This document shows, piece by piece, positions 26,279 through 32,990 of a stretch of 64,000 bases of DNA. Position 1 is the first letter of the stretch. Every line of letters starts with the position of its first letter. Below the pieces are notes generated by a model. It ran no database searches, was not told the origin of the DNA, and worked only from the letters and a program-made list of their open reading frames with translations. The DNA comes from Bdellovibrionia bacterium (lineage in GTDB: Bacteria > Bdellovibrionota > Bdellovibrionia > Bdellovibrionales > JAGQZY01): the NCBI GenBank assembly GCA_030427805.1, contig JAUICP010000002.1, positions 620,001-684,000 of the forward strand. Direction: 5' to 3'. A program made the translations under genes and the position numbers.

Positions 26279-27481
26279 CTACCTTTTCCAGCGGGAGGAT
26301 TTGGCGTAAATCTCAATTGATTTGCGAATTTCTTTGAAATGCATGGGGATGCGAATATAGGGAATTCGGCTGATATTCAGCTTTTCAATCTGTTGAGTTT
26401 CTTTCTCTAAATCGTGCTCTATTTTTAAATGTAAGGACTCACTTGCTTTATTCCACTCCATCAACGGCAAGAAGGCTTCTAATCCACAGGTCTTAAGCCA
26501 TTGAACAAAGAATTTATTTTCCCGCTGCAGATGGGAGGTAAAGTCAGTTTCCAGCATTTTGGGACTCGCAAAGAAATACTTATTGGCGATAATGGGTTGG
26601 TACCCACTGGGCAAAACTGAACAAATTCCCATTTGCTTATTGAGAACCTCAGCAAAGGATTTCGGAAGCTCCTTAAAAAACACAGAGTGAATCATTGAGA
26701 GACTGTAAAACCGGCTCCTCCTAAACTTCTGGATTTGGTCACGATCCAGAGCCTCAAAGCCTTTCAGAGGATAGGTTCGCTGAAGCTGCCCCTCGATCAA
26801 CATGAGGTCCGCAGCGATCATCATTGCAAAAACCGAAGTCGAGTGGACAGCGAGCCGAATCGCCTTCCTCAGGAGCCCATAGGCCTTTTCCACCTCATTT
26901 TTTTGAAAATGCTGAGCCAATCGCACACTGAGCAGGTTTCGAAATTCGAAAAATTTCGAAACCTGGAGTTCTTCCAATTTCTCAATTTGTTGCATGTAAT
27001 TTTGGTCTTTTAAGGCCCCCAACGCCTTTTTTGCTCGATCACTCGCAAAAAGATTCCAATGGTCAAAATCATGGATTTTATCGAGCCAGGAAATATCAAT
27101 ATCAGCCCATTCTGGGTAGGTTATAAAATTGAGGAGCTGCCCTTCCGAAGACGTCGAAAGCCTTTCTCGATCAACAATATCGAGAATCCGCTTAAGACCT
27201 TTATCCGGGACCTCTTCTGCTGGCAGAAAGCCAACATAGGCTTCTATGTAGGGCTGAAAGTTTGCCTTCCAGGGACTTTTCTCAAAGTGGGGAAGTTGTG
27301 ACAATTCAACAAGATCCTCCAGGACCTCTAACCTCTTTTCAGCCAAATCAGTCATCTTCTCTTTGATTTCCGGAATGGAGTGTTTGGCAATAATCATTTG
27401 AGAAAAGATTGGAATAATCCCAAAGGAGAAAAGAAGTACTATGACGAGAATTGTGATGATAATTCTAAGAAGGATTTTCAA
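26279..27481 (-). CDS. single-pass membrane protein, uncharacterised family (copy 1)
   Basis: A 400-residue protein starting at TTG with GAGAGG at good spacing. One membrane segment (IIITILVIVLLFSFGIIPIF) precedes a large helical domain. It is clearly related to the product of 47292-48530: shared landmarks are DISWLDKIHDFDHWN against DLDWVKEVLDYDHWN, a Gly/Cys segment (MGICSVLPSGYQP), WLKTCGLEAF against WFKICDLEAF, and a final IPYIRI. I do not recognise the family. The upstream region contains three copies of an 11-bp palindrome. The basic C-terminus (SSRWKR) is absent from the other copy. Confidence 0.65.
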   Translation of the reverse strand: MKILLRIIITILVIVLLFSFGIIPIFSQMIIAKHSIPEIKEKMTDLAEKRLEVLEDLVELSQLPHFEKSPWKANFQPYIEAYVGFLPAEEVPDKGLKRILDIVDRERLSTSSEGQLLNFITYPEWADIDISWLDKIHDFDHWNLFASDRAKKALGALKDQNYMQQIEKLEELQVSKFFEFRNLLSVRLAQHFQKNEVEKAYGLLRKAIRLAVHSTSVFAMMIAADLMLIEGQLQRTYPLKGFEALDRDQIQKFRRSRFYSLSMIHSVFFKELPKSFAEVLNKQMGICSVLPSGYQPIIANKYFFASPKMLETDFTSHLQRENKFFVQWLKTCGLEAFLPLMEWNKASESLHLKIEHDLEKETQQIEKLNISRIPYIRIPMHFKEIRKSIEIYAKSSRWKR

Positions 27482-27509
27482 AGCTCAGCCTCTCGATTCG
27501 GAGATATTT

Positions 27510-27603
27510 TTGTCTGACAATAATGCAAACGAGACCATAGTAAAAAATCGAGTCTTTGTCAGACAACCCATTTTTCAAAGGCGCGACTTCATTTGTCAGA
27601 CAA
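27510..27603. promoter_or_regulatory. three copies of the palindrome TTGTCWGACAA
   Basis: Perfect 5-1-5 palindromes (TTGTC, A or T, GACAA) lie at 27510-27520, 27556-27566 and 27593-27603, centred 34, 80 and 117 bp upstream of the leftward gene's start. The first falls between a possible leftward -35 (TTGCAT on the minus strand, 27523-27528) and a weak -10 (TATCTC, 27501-27506). Together with the copy at 27719-27729, they look like binding sites for a dimeric regulator. No candidate regulator gene is adjacent. Confidence 0.6.
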
Positions 27604-27676
27604 TTTCACAAAACTGAGGAGTTTTTTGCTAAACAATCTCACTTTTAACGATAACGAATTGTCTTACATTGGCTCA

Positions 27677-27690
27677 CAGACCAGGGTCTG
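27677..27690. repeat. inverted repeat CAGACC-AG-GGTCTG
   Basis: A perfect 6-2-6 inverted repeat lies between the third and fourth copies of the TTGTCWGACAA palindrome. It shares the CAGAC half-sequence with them and may be a variant site for the same protein, or chance. It is about 60 bp upstream of truA. Confidence 0.3.
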
Positions 27691-27718
27691 GGGTGATTCG
27701 ACAAATATCCATTGAATT

Positions 27719-27729
27719 TTGTCAGACAA
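27719..27729. promoter_or_regulatory. TTGTCAGACAA palindrome upstream of truA
   Basis: The fourth perfect copy of the palindrome, identical to those at 27556 and 27593, ends 18 bp before the truA ATG. A partial copy (TTGTCTTACAT) is at 27659-27669. A bound protein here would overlap the truA promoter or transcription start. Confidence 0.55.
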
Positions 27730-27747
27730 TCGACAATAAATCTTCCC

Positions 27748-28536
27748 ATGTCTTTGAAACCCCGATACCGACTTACACTTGCCTACGACGGAACTGATTT
27801 TTTCGGCTGGCAAAAACAAAACAAGCCCGATCAGCCCAGCATCCAGTCCGAACTCGAAGAAGCTCTGGGCAAAATCTTCAATGAAAAAATCCAGGTCATC
27901 GGTTCTGGACGTACGGATCGGGGAGTTCACGCTAAGGCTCAGGTTTGCCACTTCAACTCACCTCTGAGACTCATGTCTAGCTTCGATCTCCCCTATAAAC
28001 TCAATGAATTGACGGCTCCTGGAATATGCGTGCACAGGATTCAAACCTGTCCACCCCGTTTTCACGCTCAACTTTGGGCAAAAAAGAAGACCTACGACTA
28101 CTTCATCGATCCCCGTAAAAGGCCCGATGCCTTCAATCTCAGGTACTCTTGGCACTATCCCTATCGCCTGGACTTAGAAGAGCTAAATAAAATGGCGGAG
28201 CTCATTACCGGAAAGATGGATTTTAAGAGCTTTCAATCTAAGGGAACGCCAACTCCGACTACGGTGAGAACGATTCTCAATTGCAAATGGGAGGAACTTG
28301 AGGATGGACGTCTTCGCTTCCGAATCGAAGGCGATGGCTTTCTCAAACAAATGGTGAGAAACATCGTTGGTACGATGATTGGCTTCCAAAAAGATGAAAT
28401 CGCACCCGAAAAGATAACTGAGGTCATCGAAGCCCAAGATCGACAGAAAGCAGGAGGGACTGCCCCAGGCCACGGCCTTTTTATGGACCACGTTGACTAT
28501 GGCCCAGATACTGACGGGCTGTGTAAGGAGTTTTAA
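27748..28536 (+). CDS. truA: tRNA pseudouridine(38-40) synthase TruA
   Basis: A 262-residue enzyme making pseudouridine at positions 38-40 of the tRNA anticodon arm. The N-terminal RYRLTLAYDGTDFFGWQ, the catalytic Asp57 in GSGRTDRGVHA and the later FLKQMVRNIVGTM are characteristic. I use the ATG at 27748; a longer frame from a TTG at 27712 adds residues not found in the family. There is no obvious ribosome-binding site before the ATG. The upstream region carries the palindrome cluster, which is unusual for this housekeeping gene. Confidence 0.93.
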   Translation: MSLKPRYRLTLAYDGTDFFGWQKQNKPDQPSIQSELEEALGKIFNEKIQVIGSGRTDRGVHAKAQVCHFNSPLRLMSSFDLPYKLNELTAPGICVHRIQTCPPRFHAQLWAKKKTYDYFIDPRKRPDAFNLRYSWHYPYRLDLEELNKMAELITGKMDFKSFQSKGTPTPTTVRTILNCKWEELEDGRLRFRIEGDGFLKQMVRNIVGTMIGFQKDEIAPEKITEVIEAQDRQKAGGTAPGHGLFMDHVDYGPDTDGLCKEF

Positions 28537-28728
28537 GGGCTCTCAGGGCCTTTGTGAGCCTCCCTCGGTGAAGCCCTCACCCCTTCTCATAAAACACAAC
28601 TGCTAACAGGTGGTTAATACTCTAAACTCCTATTATTATTAGATTTTTATTTAACTACCCAGATTTATTGAGCTTTGCTCGACCCACTTCGAAAATTAGA
28701 AAATAAGCCTATAAAAAACACCTAACTA

Positions 28729-28757
28729 TTGACAATAAGTGACGAAGCCAGTACAAA
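28729..28757 (+). promoter_or_regulatory. vegetative-type promoter of rplM-rpsI
   Basis: TTGACA (28729-28734), a 17-bp spacer and TACAAA (28752-28757) lie about 50 bp before rplM. The same arrangement (TTGACA-17-TACAAC) precedes aceE at 39946-39974, which supports both as sigma-70-type promoters. The rest of the 269-bp gap after truA is AT-rich, apart from a GGCTC/GAGCC hairpin just after the truA stop. Confidence 0.65.
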
Positions 28758-28805
28758 CCAACGTCTTGCTAAAGTTTTAAGCTCTATTTGATATTGGAGA
28801 TATCA

Positions 28806-29237
28806 ATGAAAACATGGTCTGCAAAAGAAGGCGAAATTAATCCGAACTGGTACGTAGTTGATGCCGAAGGTAAAAACCTTGGTCGCCTATCAACTCAAAT
28901 CGCCACTGTATTACGCGGCAAACACCGCCCCACTTTCACGCCTCACATGGATACTGGTGATTTCGTCGTTGTTATCAACGCTGATAAGATCACGATGACT
29001 GGAAATAAATGGGATGACATGAAGTACTACCGTCGTTCTCGTTGGTTTGGTTCTTTGAAAGAAACAACTGCTCGTGAAATGCTCGATAAAGATCCTTCTT
29101 TCATCATCAGAGATAGTGTTCGCGGAATGCTTCCGAAGAACCGTCTTGGTCGTAAAATTATTAAAAAATTAAAAGTATATGCTGGTCCTAACCATCCACA
29201 CGATGCTCAGAGACCTGAAGCTCTTAAGGTAAACTAA
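28806..29237 (+). CDS. rplM: 50S ribosomal protein L13
   Basis: A 143-residue ribosomal protein beginning MKTWSAKEG, with WYVVDAEGKNLGRLSTQIA, RPTFTPHMDTGDFVVVINA, the GNKWDDMKYYRRS segment and a C-terminal KLKVYAGPNHPHDAQRPE, all typical of L13. The ATG at 28806 has GGAG upstream; an in-frame TTG 18 bases earlier is unlikely. L13 is an early-assembly large-subunit protein. It forms the usual operon with rpsI, 12 bp downstream. Confidence 0.97.
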   Translation: MKTWSAKEGEINPNWYVVDAEGKNLGRLSTQIATVLRGKHRPTFTPHMDTGDFVVVINADKITMTGNKWDDMKYYRRSRWFGSLKETTAREMLDKDPSFIIRDSVRGMLPKNRLGRKIIKKLKVYAGPNHPHDAQRPEALKVN

Positions 29238-29249
29238 GGAAGAGATTGA

Positions 29250-29645
29250 ATGGCTGAAGAAAAAGTATTCTACGCAACAGGACGCCGAAAAACCTCTACT
29301 GCCCGTGTATTTTTAAAGCCGGGTAGCGGAAAGATCGAAATCAACGGTAAGACAAGTGACAACTACCTTAGTCGCCCGTCTTCTAGAGCAACAATTGAGC
29401 AACCTTTCCAAGCAATTTCACAAAACGGAAAGTTCGACTGCTACATTACTGTAAAAGGTGGTGGTGAGTCTGGACAAGCCGGTGCTATTCGCCACGGAAT
29501 TTCTAGAGCTCTTACAATCTTCGACGAAGAGAACAGAAAAGCTCTTAAGAAAGTCGGATACCTGACTCGTGACTCTCGTATGGTTGAACGTAAGAAATAC
29601 GGTCTCCACAAAGCACGTCGTAAGTCACAATTCTCTAAGCGTTAA
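29250..29645 (+). CDS. rpsI: 30S ribosomal protein S9
   Basis: A 131-residue ribosomal protein with [18 protein letters not shown] at the N-terminus, [19 protein letters not shown] in the middle and the basic C-terminal tail ending KSQFSKR that reaches towards P-site tRNA. It follows rplM in the conserved order and is followed by a strong terminator. Codon use differs visibly from neighbours (for example CGT for Arg), as expected for a highly expressed gene. Confidence 0.97.
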   Translation: MAEEKVFYATGRRKTSTARVFLKPGSGKIEINGKTSDNYLSRPSSRATIEQPFQAISQNGKFDCYITVKGGGESGQAGAIRHGISRALTIFDEENRKALKKVGYLTRDSRMVERKKYGLHKARRKSQFSKR

Positions 29646-29674
29646 TCGCAAGAGTATTAAAATTTGTTTTTATC

Positions 29675-29702
29675 AAGCCAGGTTTCACACCTGGCTTTTT
29701 TT
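29675..29702 (+). terminator. rho-independent terminator of rplM-rpsI
   Basis: A perfect 9-bp stem (AAGCCAGGT / ACCTGGCTT) with a 5-base loop is followed by a run of T. It lies 30 bp after the rpsI stop and separates the ribosomal operon from the hairpin array downstream. Confidence 0.92.
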
Positions 29703-29798
29703 ATGCCCAATGGAATTCGATGGGGACCGCTCTGTCATCAAAACCTCTAAAATGAATAGGTTTATAGCAATTCTGTAAGTTCATTCTTTTAATTAAAA

Positions 29799-29933
29799 GG
29801 GAGGAGGTAAAAAAGAAGAAACCCTGGCGGGAACCAGGGTCTCCGGGTATTGGGTATAGGTAGGGACGACTCTTCGGGGAAAGAGTCACAGGTCGGGGAA
29901 CCTGAACATCGGGGGGACGATGATACTTTTATA
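29799..29933 (+). ncRNA. candidate CsrB/RsmZ-like small RNA (tandem GGGGA-loop hairpins)
   Basis: Four consecutive perfect hairpins have six-base loops. H1 is 29821-29840 (ACCCTGG, loop CGGGAA), H2 29868-29887 (GACTCTT, loop CGGGGA), H3 29889-29904 (CAGGT, loop CGGGGA) and H4 29907-29922 (CATCG, loop GGGGGA). Between H1 and H2 are several unpaired GGG/GGGA tracts. Just upstream, GGGAGGAGGT (29799-29808) matches the anti-Shine-Dalgarno but no start codon follows. Repeated stems displaying GGA are the hallmark of RNAs that sequester CsrA/RsmA. H4 is followed by ATACTTTTATATA, a weak terminator tail. No promoter is obvious and no csrA is in the window. Confidence 0.5.
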
Positions 29934-30203
29934 TATAGCAAGGGCCAGACCAGCCCAGAACAGCTTTAAATAGGCGTATGCGGAGATTTAATGTGTATAG
30001 TTACTGCTAGGGTGTGACAGTTTATCAGTCGTCACTATTCTGTAGATTGCGAACTCATTTGATAGGCTTCGAACTGCTGTACATTTGTTAGGAATCTAAC
30101 ATTTGTTTCAAAGTGAGACTTCACGCTCAACCGCAAGAGAGCCGTTCTTAAATCAAACAAGAGAAGAGTATTCCTCAAATCAAATTTAAACCTGAAATCA
30201 AAA
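29934..30203. other. non-coding stretch after the hairpin array
   Basis: About 270 bp without a convincing reading frame. It contains GGGCCAGACCAGCCC near 29942, a weak stem, and AT-rich sequence with short repeats of CATTTGTTAGGAATCTAACATTTG type near 30083 (a small inverted repeat, GTTAG / CTAAC). It could include the tail of a longer RNA from the hairpin array. No tRNA fold was seen. Confidence 0.3.
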
Positions 30204-30225
30204 AAGGCGAGCTCTCGCTCGCCTT
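30204..30225 (-). terminator. terminator of the TonB-dependent receptor gene
   Basis: A 9-bp perfect stem (AAGGCGAGC / GCTCGCCTT) with a 4-base loop, preceded on the plus strand by an A-run that becomes a T-run leftwards. It lies 33 bp beyond the receptor stop codon. Confidence 0.88.
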
Positions 30226-30258
30226 ATATTCTTCAGATTACCAAAAGGTACTTGGTAA

Positions 30259-32319
30259 CTAGAACTTCTGATCGACCGTCAAGCCGACGAATCGACCGGG
30301 TTGTGGAGCAGTCGCTTGCAACCAACCCTCTGGCCCCTCTCCAAAAGGAGAAGCGTGCTCGTACTTCTCGTCGAGAAGATTTCGTGCAAATAGAGTTAGA
30401 GAGCCATCTTTCCATAGATCTTTGTAATGAATAGAAAGGTCGACAAGGAAGTGTCCATCGATCTTCCCAATTCCATTGGCAGCGGTTGCATCAAGAAAGC
30501 TAATTTCATCAGACCAACGGAGTCTTGTATCGAAGCTCAATTGATCCATCTTATAGTTAGCTCCCGCAGAAATCTTGCTCTGAGCTACCTTGTTAAGATC
30601 CTCGCCGCCATCCTGTTCTGCATTAAGATAAGAATAGTAAAGATAGGCCGTGATATTATCCTGCTGATAATCAAATTCTAGTTCAAAACCAGAAGTCTTT
30701 GGCTCACCTTGGTTTACGTTACTACTCCATCCACCATTGTTTTCTGGGCGAATCAGGTTCTTAATGTTGTTCATATATGAATTAAGAGAAACATTAAGGT
30801 TTTTAGTAAGAAGATATGAAAAGTTCAATTGTATCGTTTGCAACTCTTCTGGTTCTAGAGCTGGGTTCGGGAAATATCCAAAGGTACCCGCACTCCAATG
30901 TTCAAATGCGAGGTAACGCGAGGGCTTGATGTAAGCTTGACCATATAAAAGCTTAGCAACAAATTTATCATCAGGAGTGTAAACCACACCCGCGCGAGGT
31001 GTAAAGACTCCGAGATAATCTGAGTTATAATCGTAACGAACACCGACATTGAACTGCCACTGATCAGAAGCTGCATAATTAGCTTCAGTGTATACTCCAA
31101 CCTCAGTATAAGGTCTTACACCAAAATTCAGAGTTTGGTTTCTATACTCAACCGGGATGTTTGTATCGTTGGGATAAGTAATTGAATCCACGAGATCGTC
31201 TCTATTATAAGGCGTCGATAAATTATTTCCCTTTGCAAATGCACTTACCGACTCCGCTCTAAGACCGGATACCAATTTATATTTATCAGTTGGCTTCCAC
31301 TCTAATCGCTCCTCTAGAAACATAGCCGTATTTTTTCCATACTTATAAGCAAGAGGAATGAAACTTTGATAGTAAAAAACTGAGTTTGGATCGATCTCAT
31401 AATCCTCATAACCCAGCAATGAGTCTAAAGTCCAATTACTACCTTTTAAAGTGTGCTCTAGATAAATTTTGTTTTGCTTCTGATTCCAAACATAAGCTGG
31501 ATCGTAATGAAAAAGGGTCGGAGTGGTGGATTGTCCACCCGGCTCATTGGCATTTTGATGGTAGAAAGTAACCTTAGCTTCTCCAATATTAGTCACCCAG
31601 TGAACTTCGAAATCATTAACTGGCTGTTCAAATCCTAAGCCAAGAGTATTGTAAGTATCAAAAGCCTCAAAATCCGTGGGGTCAAATCCCTTACTATAAA
31701 AACGGCGATAGGAAATCATTGAGTTCACTTTGTCATTAAACTCATGACCAACTACGACTCCGGCATCTATTGTCTCTGGATCGCCGTAACTGATATTCAC
31801 AGCTCCCATTTTTCCGTCTTTTTTGTAATCTTCGAAACTCTTAGAAATTACATTCACAATACCCGCATAGGCATCGGCACCGTAGTGAACCGCTCCCGGC
31901 CCATAAACGATTTCGATTCGTTTTACATTAAACAAAGGAATGTTATTTCCGAGAACGAAACGCTCACCAGTGATCGCATTCAGTCGTTTACCATCTTTAA
32001 GAAACAGAAGTTTATTGGCACCGAGAAGACCACGATTCATCGCAAGCGTTCTCACCTCACCCGTTAACTCTTCGGACACATCAAAACCAGGAAGATCGCG
32101 AAAAATATCTTTAAGATCTCGATATCCTCTTTCTTTGATTTGGCTCTCTGTAATGACCCGAACCGTTGCTGGAGTTTTTCTCAGACTCTCTTCCGACTTC
32201 GAAGCTGTTGTCACCGTCACATCAAGAAATTGTGTAAGATCCATATTATCAACATCAATGTCTTGAGCTTGGGCCTGAAAACAAAACAGCATTGCAAACA
32301 AAATAGTTAGTGATTTCAT
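30259..32319 (-). CDS. TonB-dependent outer-membrane receptor
   Basis: A 686-residue protein. I start it at the ATG at 32319, with AGAGGA six bases upstream, giving a signal peptide (MKSLTILFAMLFCFQAQAQ). Near the mature N-terminus LTQFLDVTVTTASKSEES is a TonB-box-like stretch. The plug domain follows (PATVRVITESQIKERGYRDL, then LPGFDV, and later RIEIVYGPGAVHYGADAYAGIVNVIS), then a 22-strand-type barrel ending with aromatic-terminated strands (GRFVGLTVDQKF). Such receptors import iron complexes, cobalamin or other ligands using TonB energy. The ligand cannot be told from sequence. It has its own terminator and no transport gene alongside. Confidence 0.9.
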   Translation of the reverse strand: MKSLTILFAMLFCFQAQAQDIDVDNMDLTQFLDVTVTTASKSEESLRKTPATVRVITESQIKERGYRDLKDIFRDLPGFDVSEELTGEVRTLAMNRGLLGANKLLFLKDGKRLNAITGERFVLGNNIPLFNVKRIEIVYGPGAVHYGADAYAGIVNVISKSFEDYKKDGKMGAVNISYGDPETIDAGVVVGHEFNDKVNSMISYRRFYSKGFDPTDFEAFDTYNTLGLGFEQPVNDFEVHWVTNIGEAKVTFYHQNANEPGGQSTTPTLFHYDPAYVWNQKQNKIYLEHTLKGSNWTLDSLLGYEDYEIDPNSVFYYQSFIPLAYKYGKNTAMFLEERLEWKPTDKYKLVSGLRAESVSAFAKGNNLSTPYNRDDLVDSITYPNDTNIPVEYRNQTLNFGVRPYTEVGVYTEANYAASDQWQFNVGVRYDYNSDYLGVFTPRAGVVYTPDDKFVAKLLYGQAYIKPSRYLAFEHWSAGTFGYFPNPALEPEELQTIQLNFSYLLTKNLNVSLNSYMNNIKNLIRPENNGGWSSNVNQGEPKTSGFELEFDYQQDNITAYLYYSYLNAEQDGGEDLNKVAQSKISAGANYKMDQLSFDTRLRWSDEISFLDATAANGIGKIDGHFLVDLSIHYKDLWKDGSLTLFARNLLDEKYEHASPFGEGPEGWLQATAPQPGRFVGLTVDQKF

Positions 32320-32451
32320 AGGGTTCCTCTCAAAAATGTATACCATCACTCTGACTCAAATTGAGACGATCAACAACTTCTATTGAAACCAAACAGGACT
32401 TTAGACCAAGGGCTGATAGAGACTTAACTTAAACTCTCAGAGGGACAATAT

Positions 32452-32910
32452 TTACTTGCTCAATTGAGCTTCGACACAAGAGAAATATCGATTATTGAGG
32501 ACGTCAATCTCCCACTGACCCTCTTCTTCGACTTGCTTTAGAAGTTCGACTTTTCCTTCAGAGTTAATTTTGACATCCTTTTCAACATCGATAAGCAATT
32601 CGACTTCCTTCGAACCCTTTGCTGAAAAAAAAGGCACGTAAAAACTCTGGATATGAATCTGATCCGTAATCACTTCAGGAAATAAAGACGCCTGGGTCAT
32701 AAACGAAACACTCAAATTTTTAAGATAAAAATTAACTTTGTCAGAACTATTGATCCATGTCGTCCAGCGCATGATTCCCAATGAGTTGATCAAACGATTT
32801 TGCGAAAAATCCACATGGACGGTATCAATTTCTGTGAGGCTTGGAAGAGCAGTTTGCTCATTTAAAACTTCTGGTGCCTCGTAGGAGAGCTCATTATTTT
32901 TTTCAGACAT
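32452..32910 (-). CDS. STAS-like cytoplasmic protein
   Basis: A 152-residue soluble protein. The segment DTVHVDFSQNRLINSLGIMRWTTWINSS followed by VNFYLKNLSVSFMTQASLFPEV resembles STAS-type regulatory domains that carry an N-S-X-G-I/V motif at the phosphorylation loop (here NSLGI, with Ser present). The part after it (QIHIQSFYVPFFSAKGSKEVELLIDVE) resembles the extension of a STAS-like group in Gram-negatives, where Cys pairs are often seen; here Phe and Ala stand instead. Probably a signalling or partner-binding protein. It is 80 bp downstream of the VWA gene on the same strand. Confidence 0.5.
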   Translation of the reverse strand: MSEKNNELSYEAPEVLNEQTALPSLTEIDTVHVDFSQNRLINSLGIMRWTTWINSSDKVNFYLKNLSVSFMTQASLFPEVITDQIHIQSFYVPFFSAKGSKEVELLIDVEKDVKINSEGKVELLKQVEEEGQWEIDVLNNRYFSCVEAQLSK

Positions 32911-32990
32911 AGATGTAATTATTTTTTAAAAAGAACGAGGGATCAACCTATTTCTAGGAGGATCCCTCATTTATAAATTTAAGCCCTGTT

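Noticed and set aside
27510-27729. LexA/SOS boxes
   Set aside because: The 5-1-5 palindrome differs from LexA sites I know, and no SOS gene is nearby.
29821-29922. Tandem terminators or a mini-ykkC-type riboswitch
   Set aside because: No T-runs follow the individual hairpins, and the loops are GGGGA-type, not the ACGR-type loops of mini-ykkC.
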